45,290 nucleotides of DNA from an uncultured Verrucomicrobiota bacterium (GCA_902589825.1 CACIUL010000023.1:1-45290), one strand, 5' to 3'; positions 17,463 to 27,800 are shown, numbered from the stretch's first letter. Notes: generated from the letters alone by a model not told the origin. Translations and numbers: made by a program.

Positions 17463-18692
17463 TTATCCTCTCTTCTCCGGGTCACGCGGGGCAAGTCGGC
17501 GCAGGGTGTCGGCCTTGATCTTTTCATCCGTGATCCTCTCCGCCCAGGCAAGGGCCGCTTCACGGTCATCACGTGCTGCGGATACTGCATAATCCTGGAT
17601 TGCTTCATCATAGGTCGGTCCAAGCGGCCTGGATGCAAGCCACTGGCCGGCAGCGGCAAAGTCCTCGCGGATATAGTCCTCAAAGCGCTCACCGATCGCG
17701 TGCCTCTGGCCGGATAAACCCTCCGGCAATTGCGTCAACCAGTCGAGTTCCTCATTGATGGGACCAGCCGCCCTGCGCGCCGCGCGCTCAAGCCCATCCG
17801 CGGTAATGAAGGGCTGGGAGGCATTCTCAGCAATGAACTTGAGTGCCGCATCGGGATCAGTACCCGCGATGCGATCAAGGGCAACTCCTGCCGCATAACT
17901 CTTGTAGGAGAGCATGTCATTTTGTTCACTGGTGTGGTCAATACTGTTAATCCATTCGGTCATCCCGCTCAGGCCGCGCTCCTCAAAAATAACCGAGGCC
18001 AGTTGGTCAATCTGCACACCACGCGCACGCCCCTTTTTGTTCTGCTCTGAGTAGGCAATCGCCCCATCAAGGTCACTTTGCAGCATCTCGCGCATCACGG
18101 AATAATGCATCCACTCCCGGGACCGCTCATCCTTGACCCCGGCCACATATTCCTTAGCCCCCTCCGGGTCCAGGTTGGCCCAGCCGGAAATTGCCGATGT
18201 ACCGGCCCGTGAATCGCGGCGGGGGGACTCGGAGTCAAACGCATAGGCAATGGCCTCCTCCCCGGCCAGCCTGCCCCATGCATACATGAAGTCGCGAAAA
18301 TACCTGTTTGCTTCCTCACTTCTGGGGGCATTCTCAAATGCAGCCAGGACCTCGCCGACATTGGCGGCATTCAGGTTAATCAAAATATCGGCAACCCGTG
18401 CATTGCGCTGCAGGGGATTGAGCTCAGCAAGTGCCGATGTCATCCGCCGACCAACGGTTCCGTTCCGCGATCCCTGACCGGGAGCATTCTGCCTGCCCGC
18501 CGTTGTTCCCTGCCCATTGCTTGCCCGGGGACCGAGGGCAGAAACTCTCCGGTCAACCTGGTTGGCTGCGTCCTGAAATTCCTTTCCAGTGGATGCACCA
18601 TCCCGCGGATCACTGCCCCATCCGCCAAGCACAAATGCCACCACCACAGCAACTGCCCAGGCAATATTGAGTATCAGAAGTTTTCCTTTCAT
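17463..18692 (-). CDS. Membrane-anchored helical repeat protein, function unknown
   Basis: About 409 residues from ATG 18692; other in-frame ATGs lie at 18701 and further up, and no strong ribosome site decides between them. One N-terminal membrane segment (LLILNIAWAVAVVVAFVLGGWG) is followed by a low-complexity Gly/Asn/Gln/Arg-rich linker to about residue 90. The rest consists of degenerate helical repeats of the kind W-x-x-x-L-x-P-E-G-A and DREAALAWAERITDEKIK, seen in many hypothetical Verrucomicrobiota proteins and similar to Sel1/TPR-like arrays. It probably presents a helical scaffold on the periplasmic side. It has the same strand as the aldolase gene but is separated from it by 102 bases, so co-transcription is uncertain. 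No named family is recognised. Confidence 0.68.
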   Translation of the reverse strand: MKGKLLILNIAWAVAVVVAFVLGGWGSDPRDGASTGKEFQDAANQVDRRVSALGPRASNGQGTTAGRQNAPGQGSRNGTVGRRMTSALAELNPLQRNARVADILINLNAANVGEVLAAFENAPRSEEANRYFRDFMYAWGRLAGEEAIAYAFDSESPRRDSRAGTSAISGWANLDPEGAKEYVAGVKDERSREWMHYSVMREMLQSDLDGAIAYSEQNKKGRARGVQIDQLASVIFEERGLSGMTEWINSIDHTSEQNDMLSYKSYAAGVALDRIAGTDPDAALKFIAENASQPFITADGLERAARRAAGPINEELDWLTQLPEGLSGQRHAIGERFEDYIREDFAAAGQWLASRPLGPTYDEAIQDYAVSAARDDREAALAWAERITDEKIKADTLRRLAPRDPEKRG

Positions 18693-18795
18693 GCCATCCA
18701 TGATGAGAAACATATTCATCGCCGGCACCGGAAAAATCAATCCTCAATCCTATCACGGTTGACAAACCTCCCTGCCCCCCGCAAAAAGGTGGAAA

Positions 18796-19779
18796 ATGCA
18801 CGAGGCCATTAAATCCCCATGTGTCTGGCACGGCGAAGAGCTGTTCAACCGCAAAGACTGGCTGCATGAGATCAATGCAGAACATGCCAGGGAAATAGAA
18901 TACCTGCTGGACGGGAATGAAAAACCGACCCCCGGGCTCGACCGCTTATTCTCAGGCATCCGCAACTCACTTGAGGATCACTCAGGAGCCACACTGGTTC
19001 GCGGCCTGCCAGTGGAAGGAATGGATACAGCCTGTGCAAAACAACTCTTTCTCAAGCTGGCATCAAAAATAGGAGCCCCAGTATCGCAAAGTGCCGATGG
19101 GCAACTGGTTTTCAGTGTCAAGGATGCCGGCTACAGAGAGGACGATCCCCGTGCCCGTGGCCCGAACACCAGCAAGAAGCTGACATTCCATTCCGACCGG
19201 TGCGACATCATCGGCTTTTTCTGCCTCAAGCAAGCCAGATCAGGGGGAGAGAATGACATCGTCAGTTCCGCGGCAATCCACAACCTCCTGCTACGGGATC
19301 ACCCGGAGCTTCTTGAGGAGCTTTACCGCCCCTTCTATTACAAGCGCCATAATGTGGATACGGGCAACTCATTGCCCTACTGCCGCCAACCGGTCTTCTC
19401 CGTGACCCGGGAAAAGTTTGCCTGTAACCTGCTGCGCGTACTCATTGACCGCGCCTATGCCATGCCGGAATTGCCGGACATGACCAAGCTCCAGCAGGAG
19501 GCACTCGATACCGTTGAGAATATCGCCAGCCGGCCGGGAATGCATGCGAACATCCGCCAGCAACCAGGGGACATGCTCTTCATGAACAACTGGGTAACTC
19601 TTCACCGCAGGTCCGAATTCGAGGATTATCCGGAAGCGGAACGCAAGCGACACATCCTTCGTGTGTGGATTTCCCCGCCAAACAACCGCCCCCTTGACCC
19701 GCTGTTCATGGACAATTACGGCGCTGTTGAGGCCGGAAGCATCCGCGGAGGCATGCTCAAGGCAGGCAAAGAAAACTAG
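18796..19779 (+). CDS. TauD/TfdA-type Fe(II)/2-oxoglutarate dioxygenase
   Basis: 327 residues; AAAAAGGTGG just before the ATG gives a good ribosome binding site. The iron-binding facial triad is H132-x-D134 in LTFHSDRCDIIG, plus the distal His270 in NNWVTLHRRSEF. An Arg near residue 289 (HILRVWIS) fits the 2-oxoglutarate carboxylate-binding position. The helical insert with YRPFYYKRHNVDTG is also typical. Enzymes of this family hydroxylate small acids or decarboxylate taurine-like compounds; the substrate cannot be read here. It converges with a DASS anion transporter whose stop overlaps it in a shared CTAG, so the two are not one operon, but a related substrate (an anionic acid) is possible. 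Confidence 0.83.
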   Translation: MHEAIKSPCVWHGEELFNRKDWLHEINAEHAREIEYLLDGNEKPTPGLDRLFSGIRNSLEDHSGATLVRGLPVEGMDTACAKQLFLKLASKIGAPVSQSADGQLVFSVKDAGYREDDPRARGPNTSKKLTFHSDRCDIIGFFCLKQARSGGENDIVSSAAIHNLLLRDHPELLEELYRPFYYKRHNVDTGNSLPYCRQPVFSVTREKFACNLLRVLIDRAYAMPELPDMTKLQQEALDTVENIASRPGMHANIRQQPGDMLFMNNWVTLHRRSEFEDYPEAERKRHILRVWISPPNNRPLDPLFMDNYGAVEAGSIRGGMLKAGKEN

Positions 19780-21644
19780 AAAGGCCAGAACTTCGGGATC
19801 AGCCAGGTTGCCACCAGCCAGAGGATCAGGTTGAGCGGCACCCCGACCCGGAGAAAATCCGAGAACTTGTAGCCGCCGGCACCGTAGACGTAGGTGTTGG
19901 TCTGGTAGCCGATCGGGGTAGCAAAACTTGCGCTGCAACCGAACATCATCGCCACGATAAAGGGTCGTGCATCCACGCCGAGTGCCAACGCGATGCTGAT
20001 GATAATGGGTGTGAGAAGGACAGCGACAGCATTGTTGCTGATCAACTCGGTCAGGATGGAACTAAGCAGGTAAACCGCCGCCAGTACCACCACCGGGGAT
20101 GATTCGCCGAAAACCGCCATGACCCCGTCGGCCATCAACTGGGCACCCCCGGTCACCTCCATTGCCTTGCCGACTCCCAACATGCCGATGATCAGGAAAA
20201 TAATGTTCCAGCTCACCGCATTGTAGGCATCAGCAGGATCCAGGCACCGCGTTGCCAGCATTGCAAGGGCCGCCAAAAGCGCCAGGACAACAATCGGCTG
20301 GCCGGTAAGTGTCGCCGCAAGGATAAATCCAAGTGTAATGCCGGCCGCCATCAATACCTTGCCCTTGCGGATGGGTTGTTCAGGCGGCTCGGAGAGGCTC
20401 ACGAAATCCTTCTCTGCCTGGACCGCGGCAATCGCCTGCCTGGGCCCCTCGATAAGAAGGCTGTCCCCGGCCTGAATGCGGACATCCTCGAAATTTTTCC
20501 TGAACTCACCGCTCTGCCGGTGGATACCGAGGATGAGCACCCCGAAACGCTGGCGGAATTTCAGCTCCCTGAGGGACTTGCCGATCATTCGGCTCATCGG
20601 CCCAATAATGCCCTCCATCAACAGCGCCGGCCGCTTTTCAAGGGTCTCAAGTTTCAGGTTCTGGTAGGCCGTCAAAAGCAGCCCCTCGGTATCCTTCAGT
20701 TCCTGGAATTCCTCACCATGTACTGAAATCAGGATACGGTCACCTTCCTCAATCACCAGCTCGTTGAGAGGAGTTGCCAGTGGTGTGCCGCGACGGCGAA
20801 CCTCAAGAACCCGTGCCTCCTTGATTTCCCGGAACAGGGTCTCCGGCAGGGTCTTGCCCGTCATTGGCGATCCTCCCTGGACAATGACCTGGGTCAGGAA
20901 TTCCCGCTCCTCAAGGCAACTCAGGTCAACGGCCTGGGAATCATGCGCAGGAAGAAGCTTCCTGCCAACAGTCAGCATGTAGACAAAGCCGATAGCCGCA
21001 TAGACCACGCCGAGCTTGGTCAGCTCAAACATTGTGAAAGGCTCCAGTCCAAGCTCCTGCGCCTTGCCGTCAATAATCAGGTTGGTTGAGGTGCCGGTCA
21101 GCGTGCAGGTGCCCCCCAGAATGCAGGCAAAGGAGAGCGGGATCAGCAGGCGCGATGCCTTCAGCTCGGAGGACCTGGCAAGCGAAAGCACGATGGGCAG
21201 GAAAACCACCACCACGGGGGTATTATTGACAAAGGCGGAAAGGACGGCACCGGTAACCATTAAAATCACAAGAACCCTGAGCTCCCGGACACCGGCCACC
21301 CTGCGGAAACCGCTCCCCAAGGCACGAATGCAGCCACTCTTCTCAAGCCCCGCACTGAGCACAAACATGCAGGCAATGGTCAGCGGAGCCGCGTTGCTGA
21401 AGGCCCCAAGCAGGTCATCCCGGCCCAGGACTGCCGCTTGATCACCAAAAAGGCCAGGTAAAAGGATGATTCCCAGGGAAAACATGGCAACCATGTCCGG
21501 TGGCAGCCACTCGCGGAAAAACGCCAGCATGGCAAAGACAAGGACCCCGAAGACCAGGAACATCTGCCAATGCACGCTAAAATATTGAATCAGTTCACCC
21601 ACAAGCCAAAGGTTAAGGGAAAAATTGGCATTTGGCGAACCCAT
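19776..21644 (-). CDS. DASS/SLC13-type anion transporter with two RCK_C domains
   Basis: 622 residues from ATG 21644; a TTG one codon upstream is less likely. About ten to twelve hydrophobic segments in two clusters (20-230 and 425-622) flank a soluble middle. The signature segments are GTSTNLIIDG and PIGYQTNTYVYGAGGYKFSDFLR, which bind sodium and anion in the divalent-anion:sodium symporter family (SLC13/CitT/SdcS and sulfate permeases). The middle, about 240-420, contains two TrkA-C (RCK_C) regulatory domains, for example VQGGSPMTGKTLPETLF and ILGIHRQSGEFRKN. This architecture resembles bacterial sulfate/dicarboxylate carriers with ligand-regulated cytoplasmic domains. Sulfate would suit a genome with many sulfatases, but this is inference. 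Confidence 0.86.
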   Translation of the reverse strand: MGSPNANFSLNLWLVGELIQYFSVHWQMFLVFGVLVFAMLAFFREWLPPDMVAMFSLGIILLPGLFGDQAAVLGRDDLLGAFSNAAPLTIACMFVLSAGLEKSGCIRALGSGFRRVAGVRELRVLVILMVTGAVLSAFVNNTPVVVVFLPIVLSLARSSELKASRLLIPLSFACILGGTCTLTGTSTNLIIDGKAQELGLEPFTMFELTKLGVVYAAIGFVYMLTVGRKLLPAHDSQAVDLSCLEEREFLTQVIVQGGSPMTGKTLPETLFREIKEARVLEVRRRGTPLATPLNELVIEEGDRILISVHGEEFQELKDTEGLLLTAYQNLKLETLEKRPALLMEGIIGPMSRMIGKSLRELKFRQRFGVLILGIHRQSGEFRKNFEDVRIQAGDSLLIEGPRQAIAAVQAEKDFVSLSEPPEQPIRKGKVLMAAGITLGFILAATLTGQPIVVLALLAALAMLATRCLDPADAYNAVSWNIIFLIIGMLGVGKAMEVTGGAQLMADGVMAVFGESSPVVVLAAVYLLSSILTELISNNAVAVLLTPIIISIALALGVDARPFIVAMMFGCSASFATPIGYQTNTYVYGAGGYKFSDFLRVGVPLNLILWLVATWLIPKFWPF

Positions 21645-21678
21645 CAATCAGGATAGGATCCCATAAAGCCGAGATAAC

Positions 21679-23937
21679 GTGCCCGATAATCCCCCATCAC
21701 GCGACCGAGAACTTGCTGATCGTTACCTTGATCAACCCGCGATCATGCCGGAAGAGGTGCGCGAGCGCATCATGGCAAGTGCCGGAGGGGAAACCATCCA
21801 GCTCTATGCCCTTGCCGACCTCACTGCCTCGCACCAGCTGACAGGGGAATGGATAGCGCTGACAGAGACCAGTGTGCTAAGCGTTCGCGACGGCAATGTC
21901 ACGCTGATTGAACGCGCCAAGATCAGGGAAGTGCGTGAACAACCGGCACTGAGCGGCAGTGTCCTTACCCTGGTTGGAGAGGACCACCAGGAACCGCTTG
22001 CCGTGATCCGCCATACCCACCGGCAAAAGGATGCCATGGGCAATATTGCCTTCGTCCTCAAGCAGGCCCTGCTCGGGCACCAGGTTCCCATCGGCAATGA
22101 TGCCGATACTTCCTACCTGAGCGGCTTGACCACACCGATCAAAAAAGCACAGGCCACCGTCTCCCAACACAGGATGACAGTCGTCTGGCGACTGTTGTCT
22201 TACCTGAAACCCTACCGCAAACAGGTAATCATCGGTCTGTTCGCGGGTGCCCTGCTGGCCATCGCCTCGATCATACCCCCATGGCTGGCACGCTACATCA
22301 TTGATGACGTGCTGGGCCAGGAATCCCCCGCGGATGATCGCACATGGGCCATTGCCTGGACACTGGTTGCGGCCATCACTGCCGCCTACCTTTTGCGCCT
22401 GCTCTTCCTGTGGATCCGCCTGCATGTCATGTCGATCATGGGTGAATACGTCGCCCATGACCTGCGCAATGATGTCTATGCGCACATCCAGAAGCTAAGC
22501 GTTTCCTACTTCTCCAAGACACAAACCGGGTCGGTCATCAGCAGGGTCGGGGCAGACACCGACCGTATCTGGGAATTCATCGCATTCGGCGTCGTCGAGG
22601 TTTCCCTGTCTGTCATCACGCTGGGCGTGCTGTCGGCAGGATTGCTGATGATGGACGTTCAGCTTGGCCTCGTCATGGTCCTGCCAGTGCCATTCATGAT
22701 ATGGGCAATCATCGTTAACGGGCGGGGCATGCAGCGGCTTTTTACCCGTGCATGGAGGAAATGGTCGAGCCTTAACGATGTCATCGCCGACACCATCCCC
22801 GGCATCCGGGTGGTCAAGTCCTTCAACCAGGAAAAGCATGAGCAGAAGCGTTTTGGTGCACGCAATGCCGACACCATGGAAACCTTCAATTTTGTGCACC
22901 GCAACTGGACAAAATTCTGGCCACTGCTGATGCTGATGATCCATCTGGTCAGCATTGCCGTGTGGTGGTTCGCCCTGCCCCGCCTGATGCCCGGTGCCGA
23001 TGGCTCCGACCCTGACCTCTCCCTTGGCAAATTTGTCGCCTTCCTGCTCTACGCCGGGATGTTCTTCCAGCCAATTGAGGTATTTGGACAAATGGCGCGC
23101 ATGGTCAACCGCTCACTGAGTTCCGCGCGCCGGGTTTTCGACCTCCTGGATACCGAGAGCGACCTGCCGCGCCCGGAACATGCCGTGAGGTTGGATCCGT
23201 TGCGCGGCGAGGTGGAATTCGACCAGGTTTATTTCGGCTATGATGCCGTCCGGCCGGTGCTGCAGGACATCTCATTCAAGGTCGTTCCCGGGGAAATGAT
23301 CGGCATAGTCGGGCATTCCGGTGCGGGAAAGACCACCCTGAGCAACCTTATTGTCCGGTTCTATGACGTCACCAGCGGCACAATCCGTATTGACGGGCAC
23401 GACCTCAACTCCATTGACCTCGGCAGTTTCCGCAGGCAGGTCGGGATGGTCCAGCAGGATCCCTTCCTCTTTCACGGAACCATCCTGGAAAATATCCGAT
23501 ACGGCATGCAGGATGCCCCAAAAAACCAGATCATCGAGGCCGCCCGTGCAGCCAATGCCCATGAGTTCATCTGCGGACTTCCCCAGGCCTACGACACCAT
23601 GGTGGGTGAGCGCGGTCATACCCTCTCGGGCGGGGAGCGCCAGCGTATTTCCATTGCGCGCGCCGTATTGAATGACCCCAGGATACTGATCCTGGATGAA
23701 GCGACCAGCAGTGTCGACTCGGAAACAGAAGCCAAGATCCAGGATGCCCTTGACCGCCTGACACAGGGCCGCACCACCTTCGCCATCGCCCACAGGCTCT
23801 CCACTCTGCGCAGGGCCGACAGGATCCTCGTCTTCAAGGACGGGCGAATTGCAGAGGAAGGTACGCATGCCAAGCTGATGACAGTGGAGGACGGCGTATA
23901 CCGCAAGCTCAATGACATGCAGAAAACCAACTCCTGA
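21679..23937 (+). CDS. ABC exporter (MsbA-like) with extra N-terminal domain, linked to DUF1854
   Basis: 752 residues starting with GTG at 21679, roughly 160 more than a usual half-transporter such as MsbA. Residues about 20-160 are a soluble extension with the beta-rich look of a PH-like domain (LTGEWIALTETSVLSVRDG, then LIERAKIREVREQPALSGSV). Residues 165-470 hold six membrane helices starting at LLSYLKPYRKQVIIGLFAG. The nucleotide-binding domain follows, with GHSGAGKTTL (Walker A), LSGGERQRISIARA (signature) and ILILDEATSSVD (Walker B). It is followed after 5 bases by a DUF1854 gene; this pair (long ABC transporter plus DUF1854) is known next to cyanophycin genes in other bacteria and is annotated as cyanophycin-metabolism-associated. 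No cyanophycin synthetase is in this window. Confidence 0.87.
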   Translation: MPDNPPSRDRELADRYLDQPAIMPEEVRERIMASAGGETIQLYALADLTASHQLTGEWIALTETSVLSVRDGNVTLIERAKIREVREQPALSGSVLTLVGEDHQEPLAVIRHTHRQKDAMGNIAFVLKQALLGHQVPIGNDADTSYLSGLTTPIKKAQATVSQHRMTVVWRLLSYLKPYRKQVIIGLFAGALLAIASIIPPWLARYIIDDVLGQESPADDRTWAIAWTLVAAITAAYLLRLLFLWIRLHVMSIMGEYVAHDLRNDVYAHIQKLSVSYFSKTQTGSVISRVGADTDRIWEFIAFGVVEVSLSVITLGVLSAGLLMMDVQLGLVMVLPVPFMIWAIIVNGRGMQRLFTRAWRKWSSLNDVIADTIPGIRVVKSFNQEKHEQKRFGARNADTMETFNFVHRNWTKFWPLLMLMIHLVSIAVWWFALPRLMPGADGSDPDLSLGKFVAFLLYAGMFFQPIEVFGQMARMVNRSLSSARRVFDLLDTESDLPRPEHAVRLDPLRGEVEFDQVYFGYDAVRPVLQDISFKVVPGEMIGIVGHSGAGKTTLSNLIVRFYDVTSGTIRIDGHDLNSIDLGSFRRQVGMVQQDPFLFHGTILENIRYGMQDAPKNQIIEAARAANAHEFICGLPQAYDTMVGERGHTLSGGERQRISIARAVLNDPRILILDEATSSVDSETEAKIQDALDRLTQGRTTFAIAHRLSTLRRADRILVFKDGRIAEEGTHAKLMTVEDGVYRKLNDMQKTNS

Positions 23938-23942
23938 AAACG

Positions 23943-24404
23943 ATGCCTCTACCTGATATCAGCCTGAGCACAAGCGGCCAATTACAGGTTGTCCGCGGCA
24001 ATACTGCCACGGCAGTCCGTGTGCAACCCTGCTTCCCGCTGTCTGATCCCACCCGCTTTTTTTCCCTGCTCGATCACGACGGCAATGAAGTCTGCATAAT
24101 TGAAGACCCTGCCGGTCTTGATGGCGAGGGACAAGCGGCCCTTTCATCGGCAATTGCCGATGCGGCATTTACCATCAAGGTCAGGGCCATTGAGGAAATT
24201 CGCAACGATATTGACCTGCGCATCTGGAAGGTCGTCACGGATTCCGGACCACGCACATTTGAGACCCGGCTCGGTTCCTGGCCCAGGAAGCTCGAGGATG
24301 GCGGTGTCCTTATCCAGGATATTGCCGAGGACCTCTACCACATTGAGAATGTCGATGCCATGGATGGAAAATCCAAGAAACTGCTTTGGGCCTTCTCAGA
24401 CTGA
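23943..24404 (+). CDS. DUF1854 domain protein
   Basis: 153 residues, the usual length for this family. It has two short beta units (PCFPLSDPTRFFSLLDHDG, then EVCIIEDPAGL), followed by IKVRAIEEIRNDIDLRIWKVVTD and FETRLGSWPRKLEDGGVLIQDIAEDLYHIENVDAMD. These are the characteristic block of DUF1854. The function is unknown; the family occurs next to a long ABC transporter implicated in cyanophycin metabolism. It starts 5 bases after the ABC transporter and is followed after 20 bases by a DUF3820 gene on the same strand, so an operon is likely. Confidence 0.86.
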   Translation: MPLPDISLSTSGQLQVVRGNTATAVRVQPCFPLSDPTRFFSLLDHDGNEVCIIEDPAGLDGEGQAALSSAIADAAFTIKVRAIEEIRNDIDLRIWKVVTDSGPRTFETRLGSWPRKLEDGGVLIQDIAEDLYHIENVDAMDGKSKKLLWAFSD

Positions 24405-24424
24405 AAACCGACAAATAAGAACAG

Positions 24425-24733
24425 ATGATTGACCCGGACGAATTCGCCGAGACCATGGCGGAAATCGGCAACACCCACATGCCCTTTGGCAAATATGGCC
24501 CCGGGAAATATCCACCTAAGGGGCTTCCGATCCACCAACTGCCCTTTGAATACCTCGAATGGTTCCAGTATAACGGTGGACTTCCCGGCGGACGGCTCGG
24601 CGAGCTGCTCGAGCTTGTCTACCATATCAAGAAAGACGGCGCCGGCGAGGTTTTTGCGCCATTGAGGCACCAATCCGGACAATCCCTCAGGAAAAAGCCC
24701 AAAAATCCCCGGCAATACCGCTTTGATCAATAG
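24425..24733 (+). CDS. DUF3820 family protein
   Basis: 102 residues. The family signature is visible as MPFGKYGPGKYPPKGLPIHQLPFEYLEWF, followed by GGRLGELLELVYHIKKDG. DUF3820 proteins are small soluble proteins of unknown molecular function; some have been linked to quorum-sensing-regulated factors in Pseudomonas (from memory). It follows DUF1854 by 20 bases and is presumably the third gene of the ABC/DUF1854 operon. A relation to DUF1854 cannot be inferred from sequence. Confidence 0.82.
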   Translation: MIDPDEFAETMAEIGNTHMPFGKYGPGKYPPKGLPIHQLPFEYLEWFQYNGGLPGGRLGELLELVYHIKKDGAGEVFAPLRHQSGQSLRKKPKNPRQYRFDQ

Positions 24734-24780
24734 GGGCGATCCCATGCCCCCTGACAATCAGCTCCTCTGCCTCACAGAGG
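24733..24780 (+). terminator. Two hairpins after DUF3820, possible transcription end
   Basis: GGGGC (24733-24737) pairs with GCCCC (24746-24750), with a G-T pair inside, and CCTCTG-CCTCA-CAGAGG (24764-24780) is a perfect 6-bp stem. No T-run follows either, so an intrinsic terminator is not assured; they could be protected 3' ends or a paused structure before the macroglobulin gene. Confidence 0.3.
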
Positions 24781-24861
24781 TCCCACCTGCGAAATTCCTC
24801 AATAAAGATCTAATAAAAACCGCCACATCCGCGTTACAGTATTAACTATTTCCCACTGCCC

Positions 24862-27800
24862 ATGAAATTCATACCCCTACTGATTGTCATTCTCTGCTCT
24901 TTGCTTGCAATCCCCAGTGCCAAGACCGTTCCAGCCGAGGATGCCCGCAACAAGGCCGCAAAACTTAAGAAGGACGGAAACTGGAAGGAAGCCTTCGAGG
25001 CCTACAAGGACCTGCTGATGCGCGAGGGAAATTCCGGCAAGGTGGCAGCAGAGGACCTGCAGAACGCATGGCAGTCGCTTAGCAGACTCGGTCAGGTCGT
25101 CCTCATGGATGATTTTCTTGAGAGTGTCGTCCAGAAACATCCGCAGGACTGGAGAGTGCTCGCAGGTGCCGGAAGCCTGCAATTAAGGATGCCACAATAT
25201 GGATACATCATTGGTGGCGAGTTCAAGCGTGGTCACCACCGCGGTGGAGGAAAACACGTCAACTCGCACCAACGGGATCGTGTCCGTGGACTAGCCCTCA
25301 TGGAGCGCGCAATGAACGCTGCAAAGGATGATGAGGACAAGGCGGCAATCGCAGGTCTCTATCTCGAATTTGCCAATGCGATCGCATCCAACAGGGGCAG
25401 GAGTGAATCCTGGCGATTGCAATACCTCACTGACTTCAGCAAGCTCCCGGATTGGGATGAGGGCGGATACCATGGCGCACGGAACGTGGGTGCCCCGGTT
25501 GATGCCGATGGCAAGCCTATCTTCTATTCCATTCCCAAGAGCTGGGAAAAAGCCGCCAACGACGGGGAGCGCTGGCGTTACCTGCTGACGGAAGCCGCTG
25601 AGCTCGCACCGGGCCGGACCGGTGAAATCATGTTCCGCTGGAGTTCTTTCCTGCGAAACCAGTTCGGGGTCGAGAGGATGCGCCAGTCGGGTTTCGGCGG
25701 ATTCTTCGGTGCCCACAGCCCGGATGACGGCAGGGAAAACAGCAGCAGCACCTATGAGTTGCATACCCTGAGCGAAAAAGAGACAATTGCCCGCCTTGCC
25801 AGCGGGATAAAGCGCGTTTCACTGCCTGACGAGCACAATCACATCTTTGTCCTCAAGCAAATCGCCGCACTGCCCGACAAGTCCTCCGCAGAGCGGGCCA
25901 CCAATGACCTGGCCGGCATTTTCGAGAACCGCAGGCAGTATCCCCTGGCGGCAGAATACTGGCAGCAAAGCATCAAGAAATTCGGCCCCGGGAACAATAA
26001 TTGGAAAGCCAAGCGACTGGACCAGATCCTCGACAACTGGGGACGCTTTGACGGCAGCCGGTCCCATGCAGCCGGCAAGAAGCCGGTGCTTGGATTCGTG
26101 TTCCGCAACGGTGACCGGGTGGACCTCAGCGCCTACTCCATAGACGTGCCCGCCCTGCTCGACGACGTCAAGGACTACCTCAAGAGCAACCCCTTGAAGA
26201 TCGACAACCACCGCATGAATATCGGCAACATTGGCTACGAGCTGGTCAACGAGAGGTGGAAAAAGTATGTCGGCAAAAAAGTGGCCGAGTGGGACATGCG
26301 CCTCGAGCCGCGCAAGAACCATTGGGACAGGCGCATCGACATTGTTGCCCCCATGAAGAAAGCCGGGGCCTACCTGTTGCGTGCCAGGATGAAGGATGGG
26401 AACACATCCCACATCGTTGTCTGGATTGCCGACACGGCAATCGTGCGCAAGCCACTTGACCAGAAGTCCTATTACTTTGTTGCCGATGCCCGCAGCGGCA
26501 AACCCGTGGCCAAGGCAAACCTCGAGTTCTTTGGCTACCGCTATGAATACCTCAGGCAAAAACAGGGCCTGGGGGGCATCCTGCCGCAGAGGCGCTTTAA
26601 TGTCATCACCAAGCAGTTCGCCGAGTTCACCGATGCCGACGGACAGGCCATCCTCGACCAGGAACAAATGCCCCGCCAGATGCAGTGGTTGATTATCGCG
26701 CGCAGTGATGACGGCAGGTTCGCCTACCACGGCTTCAACGGGGTCTGGTACAACCAGCGACACGATAGACAATACAAGGCAACCAAGACGCTGGTGGTTA
26801 CCGACAGGCCGGTATACCGCCCGGGGCAGGATGTGGAGTTCAAGGCCTGGGTGCGTCATTCCCAATATGACAAGGAAGATGAAAGCCAGTTTGCCGGGAA
26901 AAGTTTCTCGGTGCTCATCAATAATCCCAAAGGCGAGAAAATTTACGAGAAAAACCTGACCGCTGACGAGTTCGGCGGCCTGGCTGACAAGATTACCCTG
27001 CCCGAGGGTGCAACCCTGGGTGCCTACCGGATTAATGTGCGCAATGCCGGTCAGCACGGGGGCAATACCTTCCGTGTCGAGGAATACAAGAAGCCGGAAT
27101 TTGAGGTGAAAATCGAGGCCCCCGGCGAACCCGTCATGCTCGGGGAAAAAATCAAGGCCAAGGTCAGTGCCAATTACCTCTTCGGGGCGCCTGTCCAGAA
27201 TGCCACCGTGAAATACAAGGTGCTGCGCAGCGAACATGACAGCAGGTGGTTTGCCCCAATGCCATGGGACTGGTTCTACGGGTCCGGCTACTGGTGGTTC
27301 GGCTACGACTACAACTGGTATCCTGGTTGGCGCAACTGGGGCTGCAGGGCACCTGTCCACTGGTGGTTGCCGCGGGGCAACATGCCACCTGAAGTTGTCC
27401 TCGAGAATGAGGTCAAGATCGGCGAGGATGGAACGGCGGAAATCGAGATCGACACGGCGCTGGCCAAGGCCATGCACGGCGACATTGACCACAGTTATTC
27501 AATTACCGCCGAGGTGCGTGATGCTTCGCGCCGCACTATTGTCGGGCAGGGCAATGTCCTGGTGGCAAGGTCCCCCTTCAAGGTCAACACCTGGCTGGAC
27601 CGCGGATATTACCGGGTGGGAGACGTGATCAGTGCCAACGCCTGCGCCCGCACGCTTGACGGCAAACCCGTCGCCGGCAAGGGCACGCTCAAACTCCTTC
27701 AAATCAGCTACAATGAGGAGGGAAAGCCCGTGGAAAAGACCGTCAAGAGCTGGAAAATGGACCCCGATGCTGAAGGCTGCATCAACCAGCAACTCAAGGC

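Noticed and set aside
25819-27492. 557-residue open frame on the minus strand inside the macroglobulin gene
   Set aside because: It is the mirror of a strongly supported coding region, has no recognisable domain, and has the composition typical of antisense shadows of GC-rich genes.
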